The notes beneath the pieces are model-generated. The model was not told where the DNA came from. It worked only from the letters and a program-made list of their open reading frames with translations, and ran no database searches. A stretch of DNA of 64,000 nt from Arenibacter arenosicollis (GTDB lineage: Bacteria > Bacteroidota > Bacteroidia > Flavobacteriales > Flavobacteriaceae): contig NZ_JACLHY010000009.1 of NCBI RefSeq assembly GCF_014397245.1, forward strand, positions 124,001 through 188,000, read 5' to 3'. Every line of letters begins with the position of its first letter. Positions within the stretch are counted from its first letter, which is position 1. Shown here piece after piece: positions 8,900 to 17,707 of the stretch. The position numbers were made by a program, and so were the translations under genes.

Positions 8900-10033
8900 A
8901 TGAATATTGTAATTGCGCCTGACTCTTTTAAGGAATGTTTATCTGCCATGGAAGTGGCGGCCAACATTGCCATAGGGGTACGAAAAGTAATGCCGGCTGC
9001 CATAATCCATGAAATCCCGATTTCCGATGGTGGCGAAGGGGTGTTGGAGGCAATTATGGCAGGTGCTGGAGGAACAAGAGTGTCAGTTTCTGTATTGGAC
9101 CCCCTTAAGAGGCAAATAAAGGCCGAATACGGCATTTTAAACGATAACAAGACTGCAGTAATCGAGATGGCCAAAGCTTCTGGTTTGGAATTGCTGAAGG
9201 AAGTTGAAAAGAATCCATTGACTACATCCACCTATGGAACAGGACAATTAATTAAGGATGCACTGGAAAAAGGATGTAATAAAATTATAGTAGGCATAGG
9301 AGGTAGTGCCACCAATGATGGAGGAGCGGGTATGATAAGGGCTCTAGGGGCCAAATTTTTGAATGATAAGGGGAAAGAGATCAATGAAGGCGGAGGTAGT
9401 TTAAACGAATTACACACCATAGATTTATCCAATTTTGATAATAAAATTCAACATTGTGAGGTTGTCGTTGCTTGTGATGTTTCCAATCCATTAACTGGTA
9501 TAAACGGTGCTTCCATGGTATATGGAGGGCAAAAAGGTGGAAATAAGGAAGATTTGAAATTACTAGATCGTAACCTTGCCCATTATGCCAAAATAATTAA
9601 GACTACAGTGGGATTTGATATTTCTGACACTCCAGGTGCCGGGGCAGCCGGAGGGACTGGTGCTGGGCTAATGGCTTTTTTAGGAGGTAGCCTGGTAAAT
9701 GGGATAGGATTAATATTGGAAACGCTAAAAATCGAGGAATATATAAAGCAGGCCGATGTGGTGTTTACCGGCGAAGGTAAAATTGATGAACAAACCTTAC
9801 ATGGCAAAACGATATCCGGGATTGCGAAGATGGCAAAAAAACACAATGTACCGGTAATCGTTATTACTGGAAAAATTGGGGATAACATAGACGGGATTTA
9901 CAACATTGGAGTAAGCGCTGTGTATTCCATTGTAAATCAGCCAATGGAATTAAAGGAAGCCATTCGGCAGGCCCCAAAACTTATACAGGATTGTGCCAAA
10001 AATATAATGTCTACCATAATTTGTTTCAATTAA
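8900..10033 (+). CDS. garK: Glycerate 2-kinase (GarK/GlxK type)
   Basis: A cytoplasmic kinase of 377 residues, the normal length for the bacterial type I glycerate kinase family. It phosphorylates D-glycerate with ATP, giving 2-phosphoglycerate for lower glycolysis. Landmarks are the N-terminal VIAPDSFKECLSA, the SDGGEGVLEA motif near residue 45, the glycine-rich GIGGSATNDGGAGM near 133, and VVACDVSNPL and FTGEGKIDEQT further on. The start is the first ATG of a typical family N-terminus. The Tm-1-like gene follows after 29 bp, so the two are probably co-transcribed. Together with the divergent aldolase and 2-hydroxyacid dehydrogenase it outlines a keto-deoxy acid to glycerate route. Confidence 0.93.
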   Translation: MNIVIAPDSFKECLSAMEVAANIAIGVRKVMPAAIIHEIPISDGGEGVLEAIMAGAGGTRVSVSVLDPLKRQIKAEYGILNDNKTAVIEMAKASGLELLKEVEKNPLTTSTYGTGQLIKDALEKGCNKIIVGIGGSATNDGGAGMIRALGAKFLNDKGKEINEGGGSLNELHTIDLSNFDNKIQHCEVVVACDVSNPLTGINGASMVYGGQKGGNKEDLKLLDRNLAHYAKIIKTTVGFDISDTPGAGAAGGTGAGLMAFLGGSLVNGIGLILETLKIEEYIKQADVVFTGEGKIDEQTLHGKTISGIAKMAKKHNVPVIVITGKIGDNIDGIYNIGVSAVYSIVNQPMELKEAIRQAPKLIQDCAKNIMSTIICFN

Positions 10034-10062
10034 GCTTTTAGCCATATTTAGTAGGAATAGGA

Positions 10063-11307
10063 ATGAGTATAACACCAAATAAACAATTGTCAAAAGAAGG
10101 AAGTATTGTAATGGTGGGATGCTTCGATACCAAGGGAGAAGATTTTTGTTATCTATATACCTGCTTGGTACAGCAAGGAGCTAGTGTAATTACGATAAAT
10201 ACTGGCGTAATGGGCTCTACCGATTTGTTTCCAGTACATTTTGAGGCCGAAAAAGTGGCTATAAGAGGTGGAGCTTCCCTAACTAGCCTGCGTAAAATAA
10301 ACGATCGTGGTAAGGCTATTGAAGTTATGGGAAATGGGTCGGCAGGTATAATTGCAGATCTTTTTTTTCAGAATAAAGTGAAAGCCATCATAGGTATGGG
10401 AGGCGGTGGCGGTACATTCATTGCTCTTAAAGCCATGCAAACTTTGCCTTTTGGTATTCCCAAATTATGTATCAGCACTTTGGCAACGAAAGACCTATCC
10501 GCACATATTGGGATTAAGGATATTACCTTAATGCCTTCAATCGTGGATGTAGCCGGACTGAATAGTATAAGTAGAGTAGTAATGCGCCAAGGGGCGGCTG
10601 CCATTGTTGGAATGATGCAGGCCTCGGTCTCAAATAACGAAAGACAAGGCCGATCCATTGCCATTAGCGTTTTTGGCAATACTACAGCATGTGTGGACAA
10701 ATGTTCGGAGTTATTAAAGAATAAAGGCTATGAGGTTTTGGCATTCCATTCCGTTGGGGTCGGTGGCAAGACCATGGAAGGATTAACCTTGGATGGTCAC
10801 TTTGATGCTATATTGGACATTACTACTACCGAACTGGCCGATGAACTTTGTGGGGGAATATGCAGTGCTGGACCAGACCGAATGACAGCCGCGTCAAAAA
10901 TGGGATTACCACAAGTTATAGTCCCAGGGTGTTTGGATATGGTAAACTTTGGACCTTTGGATACACTTCCGAAAAAATATAAGGACCGACAATTATTCAG
11001 TTGGGCACCAGATGTAACCCTTATGCGCACAAACGAAGAAGAGAACAGAATTCTTGGAAGGACTATGGCCGAAAAACTGAATAAATCCAAGGCTCCCGTG
11101 ACCGTTTTATTTCCCAAGGGAGGGTTATCCAAAATTGGAGGAATCGGAGAGGTTTTTCACAATCCTAAAATAGATCAGGAATTGTTTCATTCCCTTAAAA
11201 AGTATCTAAATGAAAATATTAAAGTTATAGAGGTTGACTCTAATATCAATACTGAGAATTTCGCGGTTGAGTCCGTAAAATGCCTGTTGGAAATAATCAA
11301 AAACTAG
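10063..11307 (+). CDS. Tm-1-like ATP-binding domain protein (UPF0261)
   Basis: A soluble 414-residue protein of the UPF0261/Tm-1-like family. Recognisable stretches are the N-terminal VGCFDTKGEDF, the glycine-rich IGMGGGGGTF near 115 that probably forms part of the nucleotide site, and SVFGNTT near 208 at the start of the second lobe. The tomato Tm-1 protein, which inhibits tobamovirus replication, carries this domain fused to a TIM-barrel domain. Here the second part is a separate gene immediately downstream. The bacterial biochemical function is not known to me. The location between glycerate kinase and the TIM-barrel and cupin genes implies small-molecule metabolism. The family call is firm; the role is open. 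Confidence 0.85.
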   Translation: MSITPNKQLSKEGSIVMVGCFDTKGEDFCYLYTCLVQQGASVITINTGVMGSTDLFPVHFEAEKVAIRGGASLTSLRKINDRGKAIEVMGNGSAGIIADLFFQNKVKAIIGMGGGGGTFIALKAMQTLPFGIPKLCISTLATKDLSAHIGIKDITLMPSIVDVAGLNSISRVVMRQGAAAIVGMMQASVSNNERQGRSIAISVFGNTTACVDKCSELLKNKGYEVLAFHSVGVGGKTMEGLTLDGHFDAILDITTTELADELCGGICSAGPDRMTAASKMGLPQVIVPGCLDMVNFGPLDTLPKKYKDRQLFSWAPDVTLMRTNEEENRILGRTMAEKLNKSKAPVTVLFPKGGLSKIGGIGEVFHNPKIDQELFHSLKKYLNENIKVIEVDSNINTENFAVESVKCLLEIIKN

Positions 11308-11378
11308 CATTGGTGAAAATTTCAATGAAGTGCAACAAATAAAAATTCAACAATAATCAACTAATCAAAAGAAAAATT

Positions 11379-12239
11379 ATGCCGAATCCATGGACAGGGA
11401 AAGGAAACCCCTACACAAAACAAGAAGTTAAAGATAGGTTACAAGCAGTTGTAAATCAAAAAAAGGCAATTATTGCTGCTGGTGCAGGTACAGGAATCAG
11501 TGCTAAATTTATTGAAAAAGGAGGGGCTGATTTAATCATTATTTATAACTCGGGTAGGTTTAGAATGTCCGGTCACGGTTCAACTGCCGGTATGATGGCC
11601 TATGGCGATGCCAATGCGGTAGCTATGGAAATAGGGGAGTTTGAGGTTTTACCCGTAGTGGAGGAGGTTCCTGTAATTTGTGGAGTTCACGGTAGCGACC
11701 CAAGGAGACGAATGTGGCACTTTTTGGGAAAAGTGAAGGATATGGGATTCTCCGGTGTGAATAATTTTCCAACCCATTCCATTATAGATGGTCATTTTAG
11801 AAGGGTACTGGAAGAAACGGGAATGAGTTTTCAAAAAGAAGTAGATATGGTGGATTTAGCCACCAAAATGGACTTGTTCTCCGTGGTATATGTGGGTAAA
11901 CCAGAAGAGGCTATCCAAATGGCCGATGTGGGAGCCGATGCCATAATTGCCCATGTGGGTACAACTGTCGGCGGATCTATTGGGGTTACCAATGCTTCGG
12001 CATCTATGGATGATGCCCTGGAACGCACACAACGCATTGTTGATGCCGTGAAAAAATCGAATCCAGACACCTTTCTTCTTGCCCATGGAGGGCCGATCAA
12101 TACACCAGCCGACGTAAAATATGTTTTGGAACATTGTAAAGGCCTGCACGGTTTTGTGGGGGCCTCATCCTTGGAACGAATGGGTATAGAACAATCCTTG
12201 ACCAATTTAACCAAGGAGTTTAAAGCATTAACCCTTTAG
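11379..12239 (+). CDS. Phosphoenolpyruvate hydrolase family TIM-barrel protein
   Basis: A soluble 286-residue protein of the PEP_hydrolase (formerly TIM-barrel signal transduction) family. Landmarks are IIAAGAGTGISAKFIEKGG, LIIIYNSGRFRMSGHGS, a VCGVHGSDPRRRM stretch around 100 and a late LLAHGGPI. The family corresponds to the C-terminal half of plant Tm-1 and is commonly encoded next to UPF0261 proteins, as here. The family name implies a PEP-pyruvate-type enzyme fold, but the reaction is not demonstrated to my knowledge. It starts 71 bp after the Tm-1-like gene and is followed after 4 bp by the cupin gene, so all three likely form one transcript. Confidence 0.83.
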   Translation: MPNPWTGKGNPYTKQEVKDRLQAVVNQKKAIIAAGAGTGISAKFIEKGGADLIIIYNSGRFRMSGHGSTAGMMAYGDANAVAMEIGEFEVLPVVEEVPVICGVHGSDPRRRMWHFLGKVKDMGFSGVNNFPTHSIIDGHFRRVLEETGMSFQKEVDMVDLATKMDLFSVVYVGKPEEAIQMADVGADAIIAHVGTTVGGSIGVTNASASMDDALERTQRIVDAVKKSNPDTFLLAHGGPINTPADVKYVLEHCKGLHGFVGASSLERMGIEQSLTNLTKEFKALTL

Positions 12240-12243
12240 TTCA

Positions 12244-12657
12244 ATGATGGAAAGGAATTGGAAATTTGTAAAGAAAAAGGATTTAATGTTCGAAAAGGCC
12301 TTAGGGCGGGTACATCATTGGCATTATCATCCCGAAATTATAAAGCAGGCCGACTCCTATATGGTAAAAGTGGTCATGCCAGAAGGAGGGGGACATAATT
12401 TTCACGTTCATCCAGAAATGCACGAAATTCTTTACGTACTTAAAGGTACGGCCGAACAATGGATAGAGGATGAGATGCAGATTTTGGAGGAGGGCGACTC
12501 TGTCTATATCGGGGCCAATGTTGCCCATGGTACTTTTAATGCCGGGAAAGGGGAATTGGAGTTTTTGGCCATCCTGTCACCCCCAGAAGGTTGGGAAGCA
12601 GGAACGGTGGACGTAAGTGAAAATGCACCCTATTCAGAATATCGTCCACGAATCTGA
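12244..12657 (+). CDS. Small single-domain cupin
   Basis: A 137-residue cytoplasmic cupin. The first cupin motif is complete (GGHNFHVHPEMHEILYVLKG), supplying two His, one Glu and a conserved Gly. The second motif (GDSVYIGANVAHGTFN) supplies the third metal His. It therefore likely binds one divalent metal. Such cupins can be sugar or keto-acid isomerases, dioxygenases or binding proteins, and the sequence does not say which. Its gene starts 4 bp after the TIM-barrel stop, indicating translational coupling. Either of the first two Met codons (12244 or 12247) can be the start. In context it could isomerise a C3 or sugar-acid intermediate; this is speculation. Confidence 0.8.
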   Translation: MMERNWKFVKKKDLMFEKALGRVHHWHYHPEIIKQADSYMVKVVMPEGGGHNFHVHPEMHEILYVLKGTAEQWIEDEMQILEEGDSVYIGANVAHGTFNAGKGELEFLAILSPPEGWEAGTVDVSENAPYSEYRPRI

Positions 12658-12737
12658 TCGGGTAATATATTCCCATTATCAAAAAACCATCAATTTATTA
12701 ATTGGCCATAGCAAGTAATTAAATTAAAACGAACAAA

Positions 12738-15700
12738 ATGAAAAATATAACTGCTTACCTTTCCTTACTGATCTGTGGAATGGTTCTTTTATCTGGCTGC
12801 TCTGGAGAAAAATCTCCCCCACCTCCGTTGACCTATACCGGCGAGAACCCTAAGGTCCAGAACCCTCTAAGTCCCGAAGATTCCCAGAAACACATTCAAC
12901 TTCCTGATGGTTTTAGCGCTAAATTATTTGCAGCGGAACCCAATATAATAAATCCCATAGCCTTTACTTGGGATGAAAGAGGGAGACTTTGGGTGGTGCA
13001 GTCCAAGGATTATCCACATGGTCTTAGCAATGATGTTGGGGGTGATAGGATCACTATCTGTGAAGACACTAATGGAGATGGCAAGGCAGATACCTTTACG
13101 GATTTCGCCACCGAGCAAAAGTTAACGACCGGAATTACACTGGTAAAGGGCGGTGCCATTGCTGCCCAAGCGCCCAATATGGTTTTTCTGGAAGATACCG
13201 ATGGAGACGACAAAATGGACAAAAGCACTGTATTGTTCGAAGGTTTCGGAACATTTGACACCCATGCGGGACCATCCAATTTACGCTATGGATTGGACAA
13301 TATGATTTGGGGATCTGTAGGATATTCCGGATTTGAAAATCAGTTTCAGGGAAAGCCTGTTGAATTTAAAATGGGAGTCTACAAATTTGCCAAGGACGGC
13401 TCTTATTTTGAACCCGTGGGTCAATTCAACAACAATACCTGGGGACTTGGTTTTAACGAGAATTTTGAAATATTTGGATCGACCGCCAATAATAACCATT
13501 GTTGTTATGTGGGTATACCGTTAAAACATTACGATTATTTAAATAAACTGCCTTCATGGGCAATCAATGCCGATTTTATTCAAGGACACTATGAAATTAC
13601 TCCGGTAGATACTATACCACTGCAACAGGTAGATGTTCGTGGAGGATATACTGCAGCCGCGGGTGCTAATTTTTATACAGCAAGAAATTATCCAGAGGCC
13701 TATCAAAATCAAATGTATGTTTCAGAACCTACCGGACATTTGGTACACATAGCAAAAATCGTCAAGTATGGGGCAGGGTATAAGGAGGTTGATGGCAGCA
13801 ATATTTTTGCCAGTACTGATGCCTGGACCGCTCCAGTTTTTGCTGAAACAGGACCAGATGGAAATATTTGGGTCGCGGATTGGTACAATCCAGTAATTCA
13901 ACATAACCCGGATAAGCGTGGGATGGACAATCAAATTTGGAATGCTGATAAAGGTGAAGGGAATGCCCATAAAAATCAGTTACGTGATTATGGACATGGT
14001 AGAATATATATAATTACCCATGAAGATGGTGATGATTCAGATATCACCTCCTTAAATTCCGATGATGATAAAAAGCTTTTGAAGGCTTTGCAAAGCGATA
14101 ATATGTTTTGGAGAGTTACCGCACAGCGCTTAATCGTGGAGAATAAAAAAGTTTCCCTTATTCCCGAATTGATCAAATTGGCTGGGAACAATGATAATAT
14201 TGATAAAAGTGGTCTAAATGCCAGTGCATTGCATGCTTTGTGGACCTTGAACGGCTTGGGCGCACTTAACGGTACCAATGCCCTTGCCAAGGAAGTGGTT
14301 GTTAATGCGTTGACCAATAGTTCCTATGCCGTTAAACGTGCGGCATTGGCTTTGATGCCTTTAACGAAGGAAAGTAGTGAAAGTCTGGCGCAATCGGGGC
14401 TCTTAAATAGTTCCGATCCGCAGATCAAGCTAGCTGCAGTTTTAAAGGCTGGACAATTGCCAGAATCAAATGGCTTGTATGCTGAAATAGAAAAAATTTC
14501 CCAAGACGATTCCAGTACTTCGGATAAATGGATCAATGCCGCACTGAAGATTTATTATAGGGAATCCAACTTTGAGGAAGTGGAACCGTCCTCTGTAGTT
14601 ATGCTCGTACCCTCCGCAGAAGAGAAAAAGTCCATTTGGAATTATACCAATGAAAAACCTTCCGAAAACTGGATGAAATTAGAATTCAATGATTCGGGCT
14701 GGAAGAAGGGAACTGCTAAATTTGGAGGGGATAATATGAAGCATGTGAACACAAAATGGAGCAGTTCCGATATCTGGATGCGACAAGAAGTGGTTATTAC
14801 TGATGAAATTATTGAACCAGTGATTAAAATTGCACATGATGACGATTATGAAATTTATGTCAATGGACAACTTTTGATAGCGGAAGCGGGATCCAGTGAG
14901 TCGTATAAATACATAAAGCTGGATAGTGAAAAGGGTCAATTATTTAAAAAAGGGAAAAATCTTATTGCTGTTCACTGCGTAAATACAGGAGGTAATCAAC
15001 ACATTGATATGGGTATAGGCAAAGTCGGTAAAATAAAGGCCGATGTCACCTTTATGCTCAATACCGTTAACCAGGAAATGGCTTATGATAAGACAACCCT
15101 TCATGCCACGGCCGGTCAGACAGTAGAAATAGTTCTGAAAAACAAAGATCAGATGTCGCATAATTTGGTGGTAATACAACCGGGAAGTTTGGACAGTTTT
15201 GGGGCTATGGTAGATGGTTTTCTAAAAAATCCGGAAGCAGAAAAAATGGGATATGTTCCTAAATCAAGATACGTATTGGGAGCAACGGATATGTTGACAC
15301 CGGGTGTTACAGGATCTGTAGTGTTTAAACTTCCAGACACTCCAGGTATTTACCCCTATGTCTGCACTTTTCCAGGACATTGGCGTATGATGCAAGGAGT
15401 AATTGTTGTAACCGCTCCTGGATCCTATATTTCTGAAAACAAGGAAGCCCAAAAAATTTCCGTTATGGGCGGCGGTAGTTCCCATGATTTTCTCAATTTT
15501 TTTGGCATTGCAGATGGTAAGATCCTTAGTGCTGGCGGTAAGAACACCGTAATATACACAGAGAATCCAATGGAATTGGGAACTCTTGTTCCAAACACGG
15601 ATATACTTTTATTAAGTAACAACAAACCATTGGACAGAAATACCAGAAATGCTATTATGTCAAGGGTTAATGAGGGCAAGATGAATATGCTTATCTACCA

Positions 15701-16082
15701 TCCGAGTATTTGGTACAATTGGAAGGATTGGCCGGAATATAACAAAACATTGGTAGGTGGAGGATCTAGGTCCCATGAGGATCTTCAAGAATTTGAAGTT
15801 AGGGTGCTAAAGCCTGATCATCCCATTATGAAAGGAGTACCTGCCAAATTTAAGATCGTTGACGAATTATACCGATTGGAAAAGGACCCAGATGCTGAAA
15901 TAGAAGTATTGGCAGTAGGCAGAGGCTTAAAATCAGGGAAAGAATATCCTGCTGTTTGGATCGTAAAACATCCAACCGCAAAAATTGTTGGCAATACTTT
16001 AGGGCATGACGAAAGAGCCCACGGATTAAAGGCCTACCAGACCATATTAAAAAATAGTGCAGATTGGGTAGCCAAGAAGTAA
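12738..16082 (+). CDS. Multidomain lipoprotein: membrane-bound dehydrogenase-type propeller, HEAT, cupredoxin and ThuA-like domains
   Basis: A 1114-residue exported lipoprotein (lipobox LLSGC, Cys21). Residues about 50-430 resemble the PVC-type 'putative membrane-bound dehydrogenase' propeller, with Ca2+-type loops such as DTNGDGKADTF (111-120) and DTDGDDKMD. Residues about 440-600 look like HEAT helices and about 630-760 like a galactose-binding sandwich. Residues about 785-895 form a type-1 copper domain with His808 and CTFPGHWRMM giving Cys876, His881 and Met885, the azurin spacing C-x4-H-x3-M. Residues about 905-1114 resemble ThuA (VMGGGSSHDFL, NTLGHDERAHG). No CxxCH haem site is present, unlike many relatives. 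It closes the plus-strand glycerate cluster. It probably oxidises a sugar-type substrate outside the cytoplasm and passes electrons to copper; that is inference. Confidence 0.72.
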   Translation: MKNITAYLSLLICGMVLLSGCSGEKSPPPPLTYTGENPKVQNPLSPEDSQKHIQLPDGFSAKLFAAEPNIINPIAFTWDERGRLWVVQSKDYPHGLSNDVGGDRITICEDTNGDGKADTFTDFATEQKLTTGITLVKGGAIAAQAPNMVFLEDTDGDDKMDKSTVLFEGFGTFDTHAGPSNLRYGLDNMIWGSVGYSGFENQFQGKPVEFKMGVYKFAKDGSYFEPVGQFNNNTWGLGFNENFEIFGSTANNNHCCYVGIPLKHYDYLNKLPSWAINADFIQGHYEITPVDTIPLQQVDVRGGYTAAAGANFYTARNYPEAYQNQMYVSEPTGHLVHIAKIVKYGAGYKEVDGSNIFASTDAWTAPVFAETGPDGNIWVADWYNPVIQHNPDKRGMDNQIWNADKGEGNAHKNQLRDYGHGRIYIITHEDGDDSDITSLNSDDDKKLLKALQSDNMFWRVTAQRLIVENKKVSLIPELIKLAGNNDNIDKSGLNASALHALWTLNGLGALNGTNALAKEVVVNALTNSSYAVKRAALALMPLTKESSESLAQSGLLNSSDPQIKLAAVLKAGQLPESNGLYAEIEKISQDDSSTSDKWINAALKIYYRESNFEEVEPSSVVMLVPSAEEKKSIWNYTNEKPSENWMKLEFNDSGWKKGTAKFGGDNMKHVNTKWSSSDIWMRQEVVITDEIIEPVIKIAHDDDYEIYVNGQLLIAEAGSSESYKYIKLDSEKGQLFKKGKNLIAVHCVNTGGNQHIDMGIGKVGKIKADVTFMLNTVNQEMAYDKTTLHATAGQTVEIVLKNKDQMSHNLVVIQPGSLDSFGAMVDGFLKNPEAEKMGYVPKSRYVLGATDMLTPGVTGSVVFKLPDTPGIYPYVCTFPGHWRMMQGVIVVTAPGSYISENKEAQKISVMGGGSSHDFLNFFGIADGKILSAGGKNTVIYTENPMELGTLVPNTDILLLSNNKPLDRNTRNAIMSRVNEGKMNMLIYHPSIWYNWKDWPEYNKTLVGGGSRSHEDLQEFEVRVLKPDHPIMKGVPAKFKIVDELYRLEKDPDAEIEVLAVGRGLKSGKEYPAVWIVKHPTAKIVGNTLGHDERAHGLKAYQTILKNSADWVAKK

Positions 16083-16122
16083 ACGAAATTTATTAAAAGA
16101 CAGCGAAATTTTCAAGCTTAAA

Positions 16123-16141
16123 GGCATATAGAGAGTGCCTA
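16123..16141 (+). other. Small inverted repeat after the multidomain lipoprotein gene
   Basis: AGGCA and TGCCT (9-nt loop) lie 40 bp after the stop codon. There is no T-tract, so this is at best a weak terminator or processing hairpin. Confidence 0.25.
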
Positions 16142-16231
16142 TTACATTGGAGCACAAGTAAAGTTAATTTTAAAACTAAATTTATTCATAAGAACGCTTA
16201 TTTTTGAAGAAACCTATAGTAGTTTCGCAAA

Positions 16232-17707
16232 ATGAATTTAACGATTGAAAATATACTCCTTGTCGGTTCAATTCTTCTTTTTATAAGTATAGTTGTTGGA
16301 AAGACTTCATATAAGTTTGGGGTTCCCACTTTATTGCTCTTTTTGGCCATTGGAATGCTCGCAGGTTCTGAAGGTATAGGGGGAATCCGATTCAACGACC
16401 CCAAAATTGCACAATTTATTGGAATCGTATCGCTTAATTTTATACTATTCTCAGGGGGTTTGGATACCAATTGGAGTACGGTGAAACCCATTTTACGCGA
16501 AGGACTTGTATTAAGCACATTGGGAGTCTTATTTACCGCCTTATCCATTGGTTGCTTTGTATGGTGGATCACCGATTTTACCATTTACGAAAGTATGCTG
16601 TTGGGTTCCATTGTTTCTTCGACAGATGCTGCCGCTGTTTTTTCAATCTTGCGATCAAAAAGTCTGGCCTTAAAAACTAACCTGAGACCGACTTTGGAAT
16701 TGGAAAGTGGTAGTAATGACCCCATGGCCTATGTCCTGACGCTCGCTTTTTTAACCTTGGTAGTTCACCAGGATCAAAGTGTTTTCTCCATAATACCTTT
16801 GTTTTTGCAACAGATGATTTTAGGGGGAGCAGCGGGTTTTGGATTTGGAAAACTTAGTAAATATGTGATAAATAAGATTAAGCTCGACTTTGAGGGACTC
16901 TATCCAGTATTGGTTATTGCCCTCATGTTTGTAACATTTTCGGCCACTGACTTCGTTGGTGGCAATGGTTTTCTAGCCATCTATATCTGCGCCGTGTATC
17001 TAGGCAATCAAGATTTGATACATAAAAAAACCATTTTAAAAATGTTCGATGGTTTAGCCTGGTTGATGGAAATTGTTCTGTTCCTTACATTAGGATTGTT
17101 GGTGTTTCCATCTCAAATTATCCCGGTAATGGGTGTGGGTTTACTTATTTCAATATTCCTTATAATAGTAGCACGGCCAATAAGTGTATTTCTAAGTCTC
17201 ATTTTTTTCAGGATGAAAATGAGAAGACGTTTTTATATTTCATGGGTTGGATTACGTGGGGCCGTCCCAATTGTGTTTGCCACTTATCCACTTTTGGCGG
17301 GAATAGACAAAGCAAACATGATTTTTAATATTGTTTTCTTTATCTCGGTAACTTCTATTTTAATTCAGGGAACCACACTCTCCGTCGTGGCTAAATGGTT
17401 AGGTGTTGCTATTCCGGAAAAGGCCAAAAAGTTATCTCCGACAGATTTGCTATTTTCAGAAGATCCAAAGACAATAATGAGAGAGATTTCCATAAGTTCG
17501 GAATGCTTTGCTACGAACAAAAAAATAGTTGAATTGGGCTTTCCCAAAAACGCAATAATTGCAATGATAAAAAGGGGTGACAAATTTATTACCCCGAGCG
17601 GCTCAACTAAAATTGAAAGTGATGACACCTTAATAGTCCTTGCGGATCGATTGGAAATAATAGACGAAGTATATAAGACGCTCAAAATAAATAATCCCAG
17701 CCAATAA
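16232..17707 (+). CDS. K+(Na+)/H+ antiporter, CPA1 family, NhaP2/CvrA type
   Basis: An inner-membrane cation/proton antiporter of 491 residues. About 12 membrane segments fill residues 5-400. The CPA1 ion-binding elements are visible: TD in SSTDAAAVF (131-132) and the ND pair in ESGSNDPMAY (162-163). The C-terminal 85 residues form a cytosolic RCK_C/TrkA-C-like domain (KIVELGFPKNAIIAMIKRGD, DDTLIVLAD), the arrangement of NhaP2/CvrA, which exchanges K+ for H+. A TATTTTTG candidate -7 box lies at 16199-16206, leaving a leader of about 20 nt. It has no functional link to its neighbours and is probably a single-gene transcript. Cation preference cannot be read from the sequence. Confidence 0.88.
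   Translation: MNLTIENILLVGSILLFISIVVGKTSYKFGVPTLLLFLAIGMLAGSEGIGGIRFNDPKIAQFIGIVSLNFILFSGGLDTNWSTVKPILREGLVLSTLGVLFTALSIGCFVWWITDFTIYESMLLGSIVSSTDAAAVFSILRSKSLALKTNLRPTLELESGSNDPMAYVLTLAFLTLVVHQDQSVFSIIPLFLQQMILGGAAGFGFGKLSKYVINKIKLDFEGLYPVLVIALMFVTFSATDFVGGNGFLAIYICAVYLGNQDLIHKKTILKMFDGLAWLMEIVLFLTLGLLVFPSQIIPVMGVGLLISIFLIIVARPISVFLSLIFFRMKMRRRFYISWVGLRGAVPIVFATYPLLAGIDKANMIFNIVFFISVTSILIQGTTLSVVAKWLGVAIPEKAKKLSPTDLLFSEDPKTIMREISISSECFATNKKIVELGFPKNAIIAMIKRGDKFITPSGSTKIESDDTLIVLADRLEIIDEVYKTLKINNPSQ

Noticed and set aside
8884-9432. Open frames antisense to glycerate kinase and, similarly, to the 2-hydroxyacid dehydrogenase, adhesin and RND genes.
   Set aside because: Their translations are low-complexity shadows of the sense codons with no recognisable domain or start context.
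12738-16082. A cytochrome c domain in the multidomain lipoprotein, as in many PVC-type relatives.
   Set aside because: No CxxCH motif is present; the CC in the NNHCCYV stretch is not a haem site.
7556-16160. The 13-mer ATTGGAGCACAAG occurs in two intergenic regions (near 7556 and 16146).
   Set aside because: Many 13-mer pairs are expected by chance in a 64-kb sequence, and the flanks do not match.
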